Positions 10,854 through 23,000 of a stretch of DNA of 64,000 nucleotides are shown here, in pieces. The number at the start of each line of letters is the position of its first letter. Position 1 is the stretch's first letter. Made by a program: the position numbers and the translations under genes. A model generated the notes under the pieces. It did not search any database, had not been told where the DNA came from, and was given only the letters and a program-made list of their open reading frames with translations. This DNA comes from Adiantum capillus-veneris (taxonomy: Eukaryota; Streptophyta; Polypodiopsida; Polypodiales; Pteridaceae), in NCBI GenBank assembly GCA_014529385.2, contig CM043963.1, forward strand, positions 2,853,001 to 2,917,000. Direction: 5' to 3'.

Positions 10854-12265
10854 ATGAACATTGATAACTTTGATTTTTCACATGAAGGTGCTAATGATGA
10901 TGCCCCCATGTTTGTCAATTATCTCGTTACTACGTTGCAACAAGCTATGGGCAACCCTGCTTTGCAAGCCAAAGTTACTCAACAACTTCGGGCTTATGGG
11001 ATTTCCCTTCCTCTCCAAGAGGAGAGAGAGCTTGGGAGGCCTCTTGATGACACCCCCAAAATAATATTCTCTCCCATTCGAGAGGAGGAATTCAAAGAAC
11101 AAGAAAGTAATGAATTCCTAAGTTCCTCTGAAAATGTGGCTCCATGAAGACAACAATCTCGATGGTCGCCAACTCCTCCCAAGAGGAAATGGTCAACCCA
11201 CAGTCCTTCTCCTCGTCACTCCAAAAGGGAAGAGAGGAAACAAAGGAAGAAAACAGCAAGAAACAGGTCACTCTCTTCTCCTTCTTATTCGCCTTCCTCC
11301 TCTTCCAATGATATCTACAGCTATTCTCCTAGAGAATACAAGAGGGGAGGACATCGTAAATCTTACCCTACCATGGCGAAGGTCCCAAAAGCTCAAGAAG
11401 TTCAAAGAGGGAGGAAAGAATATATCTTTTCTCACCTATGATGGCACCTTTGGTGCTACTGACAAAGTATTGGCCTTCATCCAGCAATTTGATGCAACCT
11501 TTGGAGACGAGGGCTTCATGGACTCCTCCAAGCTACATCATGTAGCTATGCACTTCCAGAAATCTACTCTTCAATGATGGGCTAGCCTTCGTGGCAATGG
11601 AAAATGGAAAACTCTACGAGTTTCCATAATGAAGCAATTCCTTGCAAGCGATGCAAAGGACAAAGTGCTTACCAAATGGCAGAGTTCGAAGATTCTCTCC
11701 CATGAGTCTATCCACAAATATGTGGACAAGTTTTGGGATTTACATCTAGAGGCTACTATCTTCCAAACGATAGACTTCACCAAGCAAAAGCAACAATTTT
11801 GTGCGGGATTACCTGAAGAGATGGTCGAGTACGTCAACTCCCAACGGCCTAGCTCTATCACCAAAGTAATCCACCACACCATGGTTGCTTGGCGCATCAA
11901 TTTCCAACAAGGGGCTAGAAGGAATGTCAAGCCCATGGAAAGCAAAGACAAAAGTGATGCAAAGGGGAAAACCAATGCCCAAAATTCTTCCCAAGGCAAT
12001 TCCAACAACAACAACAGCAATCGATCCAAGGAGAAGAGATTTTACAAAGGTAAAAATAAACCCTCTCCAGAAGAGCTTGAAGAATTTTGCAAGGACCACA
12101 ATTGTTTTAAGTGTGGAGAGTAAGGACATGGTTATCGTTCTTGCCCCAAGAGAAATGCTCACAATGAGACTCCTAGAGCTTCCACTATCGAAGCTCCAAA
12201 AGAGGATGCTCATTGCAAAAAGGATCACCTCTCTCCTATGTTTGGAGAAAGGTAAGGGAGCATGA
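10854..12265 (+). pseudogene. gag of A1
   Basis: Reading starts at the ATG at 10854 (97 codons open, containing NYLVTTLQQAMGNP), shifts frame near 11130, and continues through a Ser/Arg/Lys-rich stretch, a capsid part (FLTYDGTFGATDKVLAFI, DATFGDEGFMDSSKLHHVA) and, after a stop at 11575, the C-terminal capsid (QFCAGLPEEMVEYVNSQ). It ends at a zinc knuckle CFKCGE-stop-GHGYRSC around 12107-12145, a CX2CX4HX4C motif with a stop codon in its middle. The SR-like insert ahead of the capsid is shared with A2, so it is a family trait. Frameshifts and stops exclude function. Confidence 0.85.
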
Positions 12266-15200
12266 TGCCTTCATCTTGTTTGACCCTGGCTCTACTCACA
12301 AATTCATATCAACAGAGTTGGCCACCAAGTTGGGCATTCAAGATTTCGAGATGAGAGATATTGTTATTGCTAATACAGCTTTCAAGGGACAGCAAGCCTC
12401 CATTACTCCCTTGATTGGGAAGTTGAGGCTTCATGTCAAAAGCTGTGTCGACAAAGAAGAATTTTTCATCTCTCATCTCCAACATGAGGATGCTATCCTA
12501 GGGGCACCATGGTTCAAGCGCATGGCTGCCAACATGAAGTTTCCTGAAAGGAGAATCTACTTCACCTATACGGAAAAGAGCATGTATATAGATGCTAGTG
12601 AGTCTGGTCATACTATACCACTTGTAAATCCTCCTTCTTTTGATAAATCAATGAAAAGCTCAGTTTTTGTGTACATGGTTTCTGTCAAAGAGTCCTTAAA
12701 AGGTCCTAATTTTTCATCAAATGTAAATGGTAGGAATCAAGAAGAGTTAGACTTGTCTAATTTTCTAAAAGGATTCCAAGATGTATTCATCGATGATATC
12801 CCTATGGACTTACCTCCAAAACGAGGGGATGATGACCATCGAATTGAGCTCTTACCAAGAATCTCACCGCCTAACAAGCCTCCTTATCAAGTTTCCCAAG
12901 CTCAACAAGAGAAGATCATGAAGCAAGTACAAGGATTGGTAGACAAAGGGATGGTGAGGCCTAGCTCCTCTCCCTTTTGTTCTCCAATCCTTTTAGTGAA
13001 AAAGAAAGATGGTACATATCGCATGTGTGTGGACTATCGAGCACTAAAGCATATCACTATCAAAAATAGATTTATTGTACCTCGGTTAGATGATGAATTT
13101 GATAAGCTACAAGGCTCTACCTACTTTAGTAGAATTGAACTTAAAAGTGGCTACCATCAAATAAGGATAGTGAATCAAGATATCCTAAAGACCGCGTTTC
13201 GTACAGTGTTTGGTCTTTATGAATATCAGTTCATGCCTTTTGGCTTGACTAATGCACCAACTACATTCAATTGTTTAATGGAGAAAATATTTAGACCCTA
13301 CCACAAATTCACTAGAGTGTTCTTTGATGATATCATCATCTAGTCCAAGTCCTTAGAGGAACACAAGCAACATCTCCAGGTGATCTTTCAAGCATTGAGG
13401 GAGAGCAAGATTTTTATCAATCAAAAGAAAGGCAATTTTTCCTTCAAGAGATTCAATAGTTAGGTCATGTTATCTCTCAAGATGGTATCCGTATGGATCC
13501 ATCAAAGTTGAGGCAACCAAAGCATGGCCTAACCCAAGGAATCTACATGAGCTAAGAAGCTTTATTGGTATGTGTGTATACTATAGCCGCTTCATAGAAA
13601 AATTCTCTCAAGTAGCAGGACCATTACATGACTTAACAAATAAGAACGTCAAGTATTCATGGACTGCTAATGAACAAAATGCTTTTGACAAGCTCAAAGA
13701 GAATCTTACCTCCCAACCATTCCTTATGCTTTCCGATTTCTCAAAGCCATTTGAGGTCCAATGTGATGCTTGTGGTGATTACCTTAGAGCCATTTTTTCT
13801 TCAAGAAGGGCATGCCATAGCATATGAGAATCAAAGACTCAATTTCGATGAACAAGTCTTGGGCATATACAAAAAAGAGCTTTTAGCTGTTCTACATGCC
13901 CTAGACACATGGAAGCACTATCTTTGGGGACTCCATTTATTTTACGAACAGACCACCAAAGTCTCAAGTACTTCATGACACAAACCAAGCTTTTCAACAA
14001 ACAAATGAGGTGGACAAATTTTCTTTTACAATTTTATTTTCATATTGCTTACTTGTTGGTAAGCACAATCAAGCGGCCAATGCACTTTTACGATGACCAA
14101 AAGTTAATGCGGTGTCTATAGCAACTCAAAAAGATCTATCTTCTATGATAGATGTTTATGATATTGACTTTGACTTTAAAGACATAATGTGTTAGCCCTT
14201 GCTTTGGGAAAGAAAGAGGAACCATTCACCTTGCAGGATGGTTATCTTCTCCATGGAAATAGGCTATGTGTTACCCACTCCCTTCGTGAGAAAGTTGTGT
14301 ATGAATCTCATGCTCCTCCCTATGCGGGGCATAGAGGCATTTAACCTACTCCTCGAGGAGTAGAGACATACTTCTATTTGCCTATCATGAAAGTGGACAT
14401 ACAAGAGTATGTTTCAAAATGTGTGGTATGCCAAAAGACTAAGTATGATAGAAGGAAGCATCATGGATTATTCCAACCATTGCCAAGCCTAATTCACCAT
14501 GGGAGAGTATATCCATGGATTTTTATCTTTGGAATACCCAATTCTATCCATGGGAATACGGGAATATGGACAATAGTCAACAGGTTTAGCAAGCAAGCAC
14601 ACTTTATTCCTGTCAAAGAGACTATTAAGGCACACCAAATGGCAACTCTCTTCATATCTCAGATTTTCAAACACCATGGATTGCCAACATCCATCGTGTC
14701 AAATAGAGATCCTAGAATGACCATTAATTTTTGCAAACGTCTCTTTAAAAATCTTGGTACAAGATTGAATTTCTCTTCGGCCTATCGCCCACAAACAGAT
14801 GGCCAAAGTGAGATAGCCAATCTTATGATACTCGATCTACTAAAGGCTTATGTTACAGAAGTAGATCAACGCTCACAATGGTAAAAGTACTTACCTTTTG
14901 TAGAGTATGTGTACAATAATACTATCCATATTTCTACAAGAAAAGCACCTTTTGAAATCATAGAGGGAAGACCTGAAAGTCCCTTGCTACTTAAAGTCTA
15001 TGGGAAGATCTTCGTTGTTGATGAGTATAGCCGTGACCTACAAGAATCTTTCCGAAAGATTAAGGACTCTATATCCATCTCTCAACAAAGGCAAAAAGTT
15101 GATGTTGACATGCACAAAAGGGCCTTAACATTTAAAGAAAATGATTGGGTCTTAATTAAGTTTCCCAAGGCTTGATTGAGGCAAACAATGGGCAAAAATT

Positions 15201-15600
15201 TTACAGGCCATCAAAATTATTATGCTAAAGTAGCAAAAAGATACTATGGTCTTTTTCAAATTTTGAATCCAATCAATGAGATGGCTTATGAACTCAAGCT
15301 GCCCAACCATTGACTCATACACAATGCTTTCATGTAAGCCTACTTAAGCCCTACAAAGGAGAGCCACCAAGTGAACCAATTATTGAAGACCATCCCGAAA
15401 TCAAAGACCAAGAAGAGGTGCTACAACCCAAATCTATCCTTCGCCATGAAGACAAGGTACTATGATATGTTAAGATCATCGAAGGTATCTTATTAAGTTC
15501 AAAATTTATCCTTTTGAAGATGCTAGATGGATGCAAGGAACACTGATTAAGGATAGTATGAACCTTGTCAATGCTTACAATGCTACATTAGAGTAAGCAA
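12213..15600 (+). pseudogene. pol (PR-RT-RNaseH-INT-chromodomain-like) of A1
   Basis: Protease: FILFDPGSTHKFIS near 12275, with proline where D-S/T-G is expected. RT: 12990-13343, with YRMCVDYRALK, MPFGLTNAPTTF and FFDDIII; the first catalytic Asp is replaced by Glu (RIELKSGYHQ), and a TAG ends the frame at 13343. RNase H: pieces over 13570-14121 in shifting frames (DEQVLGIYKKELLAVLHALD; FILRTDHQSLKYF). Integrase: 14378-15175, with CVVCQ zinc-binding residues and the SAYRPQTDGQSE block; a frameshift hits the first catalytic Asp near 14520 and a stop lies at 14882. A downstream piece at about 15427-15540 reads, over two frames, like a chromodomain (SILRHEDKVL, RYLIKFKIYPFEDARWMQ). Clearly inactive. 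Confidence 0.85.
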
Positions 15601-15940
15601 ATGTACATGTTTCTTTTAAATGATCAATGTTTTTGTCTTATAAGACTAATTCTCTTTTTATTGTGCACAAATTTGAGTAGTATGCATGCTTAGAATCATG
15701 TTTGTAATGACGACATCTCCCAAACACCAAGTAGAATTTGTCACTCTACTTGGGAGAATAAAATGGACTAAAGAGCAAACATGCTTGCGGTAGCTACATC
15801 TCCCAAGCACCAAATGGATTAGTCATCCATCTTGGAATGATGTCGTAGGGTAAAAAGGGATCCTCTACCCGCTAAGAAACATTGACTAATGACTAAGGCT
15901 TTATCTCTTCTACCTAATAGTCGAGGACGACTATGATTTC

Positions 15941-15953
15941 AAGAGAGAGGTAA
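15941..15953 (+). other. Polypurine tract of A1
   Basis: AAGAGAGAGGTAA immediately before TGTCATAA, the start of the 3' LTR. The purine run primes plus-strand synthesis in LTR elements. Confidence 0.75.
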
Positions 15954-16771
15954 TGTCATAAAATCTAATATCTAACCAACCCAAATGATTTTCTCATATT
16001 AAACTGATCATTTAATGTGGGAGAATAGACGAGAACAAGGGTTAGAATATAGACATGTCCTTTCGGGTCTATCTCAATACGGGGCCAATGGTAAAGGGAT
16101 CCAAATGAGAGATGATATGTCAAAGAGAAAAGCTATCTAATGGAGCTTAAAGACCTTAGGGTTAGCTTCATTAAAGACCTCCAATGGTTAGTGTTAAAAT
16201 TACTTTGACCTTAGGTAAGCTAGGGCTGTGCTTGAGGTGGGAGCCCGACCCAAGCTCGAGGTGCTTGTCATGCTTGCTTACTAAGGTGCTTGAGGATCTT
16301 GATGTACTTAATGAATAAGGTGCTAAAGTGCTCCATGACTAAGGTGCTTGAGGATAAGGTGTTCCACAAAGTCAACATGATCCCTACTCATGAGGGGGCG
16401 AGCCCTCTTTGTAGGACCTAGAGAGAGAACACATACACCCTCACACAAGGCAAGCTTGGTACAAAGAAAGCAAATAGGACACTTGTAAAGCTCCTCTTCA
16501 TGTTGCCCTCAAGGTGTGCCTAAAGCCTATTGGGTGGCCTCCCAAGGGGTTCAATGTTGATTTAGTTAATTGAATTAGTTGTCTATGCATTTATCAAGTC
16601 CTCTCTCTCAAAGGGGAAAGGGGGACAATTGTCCCAAGGCTACCCTTGTTGCTTGAAATGCACTAAGCATGTGATTGGCCAAGCTTGAGGAGGTTCAATC
16701 AAATGCAAGCTAGTGCTAGAAGAGGGGGTCGACCAAGGAAGGAGGGGGCTAGTTGGAGGGGTATACTCTCC

Positions 16772-16810
<39 letters not shown>

Positions 16811-17131
16811 TCATTGTGTGAAGTGCAAAGTGCAACAGCTCCATCCCTTCTCCAAGCTAGTAGAGAAGTTGAGAGCCTACACCAACACTCTTGGCTATGG
16901 AATTCAAATCCAACCAAGAGCCATGCTTCAATGCTTAAGCTTGCCATCTTCTCTATCTTCATTACTATGCTATTATGTATGCTAGCAACAAGAAGAGTGA
17001 TGATAATTGAGGAACTATTTCTTTCTCCTATGAATGTTTCTTCTTCCTCTTCCCTACCCTCATTCCCCGCTATCTCTCTCCACCTTTGAAGGTGTCTGAG
17101 GCCTTGGGACTGAGACTGGGGATAGTTAATT
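15954..17131 (+). repeat. 3' LTR of A1, 3' truncated
   Basis: Begins TGTCATAAAATCTAATATC and contains one copy of the 347-bp segment and an AC tract. It matches the 5' LTR up to GAGGCCTTGGGACTGAGACT (17098 on) and stops about 300 bp before the expected end, where copia sequence starts. Confidence 0.85.
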
Positions 17132-19464
17132 ATTGCTAAACAGGCCTTTATTGTTGCTCAAAGAAAAGGTGGTAGCAGCAATGTAGCAACCTCTCAGGGT
17201 TCTTCTGCGAGTGGTAAATCGCATGTTCCTAATGTTGCTGCTGGCAGCAATTTGTCTGGGAATTTTGGTGATAAGGGGCAAAGGAAGATGCATTTCCATT
17301 ATTGTAAAGATAATGATCATTTGATCAAGCAATGTCCTAAGTTGAAGACTAAAGAGGCTAAGAAGAAAGAGGCTGGTTCCACTACAAATACATCTATTGT
17401 TGAGTCTTCTATTAAAGGAAATTGTGATGCTAATGTTGATGCAGAATGGGCTTTTAGTGCAGAGTGCACTTATGATCCTTTTGTCCATCATGCATGTTTT
17501 TCAATTGTTGTAGATGCTCAAGTATGAAAATTTGATAGTGGTGCTACAAAGCACATTACCTCTATCCGTGACTTGTTTACCTCTCTCGAGGATGTCCCTC
17601 ATGGGAATTTGGTCACTTGTGCCAACAATGCCTCTTATCTAGTCAAGGGAATTGGAAAGATTGTGCTTACTGCTGCAAATGGGAGTTCTTCCACCCTTCT
17701 TGATGCATTGTATGTACCTGGGATCAAGAAGAATCTTTTTTGTGTATCTGCACATGATAGACTTGTCTTCTTGTAGTCAAATTTGTGGATGAGAGATGTA
17801 CAGTACATGATCTCAATTTTGGTGAAGAAATTGTTGCATCTGGCATTTTATGGTGTGGGCTGTATAAGCTCACTTTGTATTACAAGTATGGGAAAAATTT
17901 TGCAAATGCAATTATGGATTCTAAGGTTATTTCATATGTAAAACTTTGGCATGCACGTTTTGGGCATCTGAATTTTGCCGGTTTGCTGCATTTGCAAAAA
18001 TCTGATATCGCCGCCTCTTGAAGCACCTACCAAACATGTTTGTGAAGGCTGTGATTTGGGTAAGATCCAACATTTAAAGTTTGCAAAGGATGGTTCATTT
18101 AGGGCCACATGCAAGTTGCAGCTTGTGCATAGTGATGTTTGTGGGCGCATGAAAACTCCGTCCTTGGGCAATTACCTTTACTTTGTGAATTTCATTGACG
18201 ATTACTCCAGGCATGCATGGCTATATCCGCTTAAAGCAAAGTCCGAAATATTTATGTGCTTCAAACGATTTTTGGCTATGGCTGAAAATGTCTCGAAATG
18301 TCTTATGGGCACTGTCCGTTCCGATTGAGGGGGGGAGTATATGTGGCATGAGTTTAATGCATTTCTGGCTAGTCGTGGGATAAAACACCAATGTACAGTG
18401 CCCTATACACCTTAGCAAAATGCTGTTGCTGAGAGAGAAAATAGGTCACTTACAAAAATGACACAATGCATGGTCAAGACTCAAGCTTTGCCACATTCAT
18501 TTTGGCTTGAGGTCATCATGTGTGCCACTTATGTGCTAAATAGGTGTCCTACAGAAACTTTATAGTCTATGACTCCATATGAAGCATGGCATGATAGAAA
18601 GCCTTCTATTGAGCACATGCATGTTTTTTGGATGTTTGGCATATGCTTTGGTGCCACAAACACAGCGCAGGGAATTGAATGATAAGGTTGTCAAATGTTA
18701 TTTTGTTAGTTATAGATCTGGAAGCAAAGGTTACAAGTTGTATCATCCGCAAACAAAGTGTATCTTGGTCTCATGGGATGTTGTGTTTGTGGAAGATTTT
18801 TTTCAACCCTTGCTGTCGTGTACTAGAAATAGTAATGTAAGTTTACATGACATTTATGAAACTTTATTGCCTGTTTCTAGTGGTGGAAGTTTGAATGTAA
18901 ATTCCACTGAGGCAAATGTACAGCCTATGGGGGTTTCTGAAAAAGTTATAGATCATCCTATTTCTGATGTAGATGTTTATGATGTACTTGATGTAGATGT
19001 TTATGATGTACAGCCTATGGGGGTTTCTGAAAAAGTTATAGATCATCCTATTTCTGATGTAGATGTTTATGATGTACTTGATGTGGAAAGGGCTAAGAAT
19101 GCGCAATCTAGAGCTATGCTTGAATGTCTGGTGCATACTTTGCATGACAGTAAATTGGATGCACTTTTCTCTAGTCGTACTCGTTTAGGTTCTCACCATG
19201 CATCAGATTGTTATCCTTTGGCTGTGTCTAGCTTACATGATGTTGAGTAACCTATGTCTTTTGATGAAGCACAAAATTCAAAAAATTGGATGGCTGCCAT
19301 GCAATCAGAATATGATGTACTTATAGAAAAAAGGCCATTGGTACGAAGTGGGTTTACAAGTTGAAATGCAAGCCGGATGGTGAGATTGATCGATATAAGG
19401 CTCGACTTGCTGCAAAAGGTTATGCATAGCACAACGGCTTAGATTATGAAGAGACTTTTCCTTC
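17132..19464 (+). pseudogene. Copia gag-pol, left half of old copy E2
   Basis: Begins inside gag just upstream of the knuckle, with no 5' LTR; roughly the first 690 bp of the internal region are missing relative to E1. Visible parts: knuckle with CHFHYCKDNDHLIKQCP-like residues changed at the first Cys (about 17290-17340), protease FDSGATKHITS (17530), HHCC domain (WHARFGHLNFAGL, 17948), integrase core (LVHSDVCG, 18125) and linker up to the start of RT. Stop codons are frequent and mostly replace CAG, CAA, CGA or TGG codons of E1. A 90-bp in-frame tandem duplication lies at 18917-19096. The copy is split at 19464 by E1; the right half resumes at 24601. Confidence 0.9.
18917..19096 (+). repeat. 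90-bp tandem duplication in E2 integrase-RT linker
   Basis: CAGCCTATGGGGGTTTCTGA occurs at 18921 and again at 19011, and the whole 90-bp unit is repeated. It preserves frame (30 codons, ending DVDVYDV). E1 has a single related copy at 22516. Nearly identical units suggest a later event than most of the decay. Confidence 0.85.
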
Positions 19465-19691
19465 TGTTACCATATACATGTGGTAGTGATGTGTGTGAAC
19501 ACACTAGGACCGCCGGGGCATTTTTTCCCTCTTTAGGAGGTTTTTTCCCCCGTGCATTGTATATACGCCCATCACTCTAGGGCTATCTATCTTTCCATTG
19601 CTCACTAAGTAACATACTCTCTATTGTGTGCCTTGAGCTTCCTTCGTCTTCTCCAAGCTGTGTGTGTTTCTCTACAACCCTAATTCCAACA
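19465..19691 (+). repeat. 5' LTR of E1
   Basis: 227 bp, TGTTACC...CCAACA. Contains a TATATA box at 19560-19565 that would serve as the element promoter, followed by the CACTCTAGGGCTATC region and a pyrimidine-rich end. Confidence 0.95.
19560..19565 (+). promoter_or_regulatory. Likely TATA box in E1 5' LTR
   Basis: TATATA within GCATTGTATATACGCCC, about 130 bp before the LTR end. The same box is present in the 3' LTR and in the E2 LTR, where the downstream sequence differs slightly. Confidence 0.5.
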
Positions 19692-19693
19692 AT

Positions 19694-19705
19694 TGGTATC
19701 AGAGC
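19694..19705 (+). other. Primer binding site, initiator tRNA-Met (E1)
   Basis: TGGTATCAGAGC two bases after the 5' LTR; exact match to the canonical plant site. Confidence 0.95.
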
Positions 19706-20012
19706 AGGTCACGTCCTCCCGGGCTTAGTGGCCAGCTGCTCCAGCACACGCCTGCTCACTTTCTCCGATTTCAGTGAGCTTTGGCAAGCGTTCGCAGGGC
19801 GACAAATTTTTTGGGCTCATTTCGGACTCCGTCTCCACTGCAGGCAGTACTGCACAGGCTATTTCGTCATTTTGTGCAGATTTTCTGTCTGTGCCATTTT
19901 CTGCATAACAGGTGCCTTATAGTCTTCTACGGTTTGTGCTATATAGCACAAGTTGTTCCCGCTCCATTTCTCCTATTTTCGGGCAGTTTTCACATCAGGT
20001 GCAGCATTTACC

Positions 20013-23000
20013 ATGGCTGACAACAACAACACAGATGTGTTCAAGATGTTTGCTACTGAGGACAGGTTGGATGGGGACAACTACCCTATGTGGGCTTATA
20101 TGATGCAACATGTTCTTGTGTCAAAAGGTGTCTGGAACATTGTGCAGGGCATTGATGTACGTCCTGGTTCTGAAGATGTAGGCGATGTTGAGGATGTTGC
20201 AGGTCTTGCTGCAAGGATTGCAGCTGTTAGAGTTGTTTTGCCTACGGCAGAACAAGCTCGTTGGGATGTTAAGGATGCGCAGGCTCATGCATTGATTGCG
20301 TTGTCTGTGAAGCGCACCATTATTCCTCACATCCGTTCAGCAAAATCTGCAAAACAGGCTTGGGATATTCTAGCAGGTCTTTATGCAAGCCGCAATGAGG
20401 CTAAAATTGCTTTGCTGCGTAAAGAGCTAGAGTTGAAGATTATGCATGAGGAAGCTGATATGGAAACTTTCCTTGCTAGTGTCAAGGATATCAATGAGCA
20501 ACTCATTTCTGCAGGTGAAGTCATTTCGGACAGTTCCCTTGTGCAGACTGTTCTTGATGCCTTACTAGATTCCTACCAGACTTTTGCTAGTACTTGGAGA
20601 CTGATGACCCAAGGAAATCCTGAAGTTGTCAAGTTTGATGCATTATGCACATTGCTGTTGCAAGAGCCACTTTCTAGAAAAAATAGGACTAGGCAGCGTG
20701 CAGTTGAACAGGCTTTTATTGCTTCTCAAAGAAAGGGTGGTAACAGTAATGCAGCCACTTCTTATGGTTCTGCTGCGAGTGGAAAAATTTATGTTCCTAA
20801 TGCTTCTGCTGGCAGCACTTCGTCTGGCAATTCTAGTGATAAGGGCAAAAAGAAGATGCGTTGCCATTATTGTAAAGCCAATGATCACTTGATCAAGTCG
20901 TGTCCTAAGTTGAAGGCCAAAGAGGCTAAGAAGAAAGAGGGTGGTTCCACTGCAAATGCTGGATCCACTACAAATGCAGCCATTGTTGAGTCTTCTGTGA
21001 AAGGAGATTGTGATGCTGATGTTGATGCAGAATGGGCTTTTAGCGCAGAGTGCACTTACAATCCTGCTGTCCATGATGCATGCTTGTCAGTTGCTACAGA
21101 TTCACATGTGTGGTATTTCGACAGTGGTGCTACAAAGCACATTACCTCACACTGTGAATTGTTTACCTCTCTCGAGTCTGTCCCTCATGGGAATTCAGTC
21201 ACTTGTGCCAACAACGCCTCTTATCCAGTTCAGGGAGTTGGAAAGATTGTGCTCACTGCTGCTAATGGCAGTTCCTTCACACTTGTTGATGCACTTTATG
21301 TACCTGGGATCAAGAAGAATCTCTTGTCTGTATCCGCACTTGCTAGACTTGGACTTGTAGTCAAATTTGTGGATGACAGATGTACAGTTCATGATCTCAG
21401 TTTTGGTGATGAAATTATTGCATCTGGTCTTTTGTGCCGTGGGCTGTATAAGCTCACTTTGTATGACAAGTGTGGACAAAATTTTCCAAATGCTGTTGTA
21501 GATTCAAGGGCTATTTCAGATGCAAAACTTTGGCATGCACGTTTTGGTCATCTGAATTTTGCCAGTTTGCTGCGTTTGCAGAAATCTGATATGGTTGCTT
21601 CTTTGCCGCCTCTTGAAGCACCTGTCAAACATGTTTGTGAAGGCTGTATTCTGGGTAAAATGCAGCGTTCTAAGTTTCCAAAGGATGGTTCAGTTAGGGC
21701 CACATGCAGGTTGCAGCTTGTGCATAGTGATGTTTGTGGGCCCATGCAAACTCCGTCCTTGGGCAATTACCTGTACTTCGTGACTTTCATTGATGATTAC
21801 TCCAGGCATGCATGGGTATTTCCGCTTAAAGCGAAGTCCGAAGTTTTTATGTGCTTCAAACAATTTCTGGCTATGGCTGAAAATGTCTCAAAATGTACTA
21901 TGGGCACCCTCCGTTCCGATCGAGGGGGGGAGTATATGTCTCATGAATTTAATGCATTTCTGGCTAGTCGTGGGATAAAACACCAATGTACAGTGCCTTA
22001 TACACCTCAGCAAAATGGTGTTGCTGAGAGGAAAAACAGGTCACTGACGGAAATGGCACGATGTATGGTCAAAAGTCAAGCTTTGCCGCATTCTTTTTGG
22101 CTTGAGGCCATCATGTGTGCCACTTATGTACTTAACAGGTGTCCTACGAAAGCTTTGCAGTCTATTACTCCATATGAAGCATGGCATGATAGAAAGCCTT
22201 CTATTGAGCACATGCGTGTTTTTGGCTGTTTGGCATATGCTTTGGTGCCACAAGTGCAGCGCAGAAAATTGGATGATAAGGCTGTCAAATGTATTTTTGT
22301 TGGTTATAGTGCTGAAAGTAAAGGTTACAGGTTGTATCATCCGCAAACAAAACATATTCTGGTTTCACGGGATGTAGTGTTTGTGGAAGATTCTGTTCAG
22401 CCCTTGCTGTCATGTACTAGAGACAGTAATGTAAGCTCACAGGACATTTATGACACTTTGTTGCCTCTTTTCAGTGGTGGAAATACGAATGTAAGTTCCA
22501 ATGAGGCAAATGTACAGCCTATGGGGGTTTCTGAAAATGTTTTAGAACAGTCTATTACTGATGCAGATGTACATGATGTACTTGATGAGGAAAGGGCTGA
22601 AAATGAGCAGGCTAGAGGTATGCCAAAATGGCTGGTGCACACTTTGCGTGACAGTAAATTGGATGCACCTTTATCTAGTCGTACTCGTTCAGGCTCTCGC
22701 CATGCATCTTATGCATCAGATTGTTATGCTTTGGCTGTGTCTAGTTTACATGATGTTGAGGAGCCTCTGTCTTTTGATGAAGCACAGAATTCAGAAAATT
22801 GGATTGCTGCCATGAAATCAGAATATGATGCACTTATAGAGAATGACACATGGACTTTATGTGATTTGCCTCCTGGCAAAAAGGCCATTGGTACGAAGTG
22901 GGTTTACAAGTTGAAACGCAAGCCGGATGGTGAGATCGATCGCCATAAGGCTCGACTTGTTGCAAAGGGTTATGCACAACAAAAAGGCATAGATTATGAA

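Larger units (their letters stand above)
9036..17131 (+). mobile_element. Decayed Ty3/gypsy chromovirus-type element, copy A1
   Basis: Order on the plus strand: 5' LTR missing its outer part, initiator Met primer site, leader, gag, protease, RT, RNase H, integrase with a chromodomain-like tail, polypurine tract, and 3' LTR cut off at about 17131. Domain order PR-RT-RH-INT identifies Ty3/gypsy. Both outer ends are lost: the left is fused to B3 inside a CA repeat, and the right LTR runs into copia fragment E2 without a visible boundary. Many stops and frameshifts make it non-coding. Confidence 0.9.
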
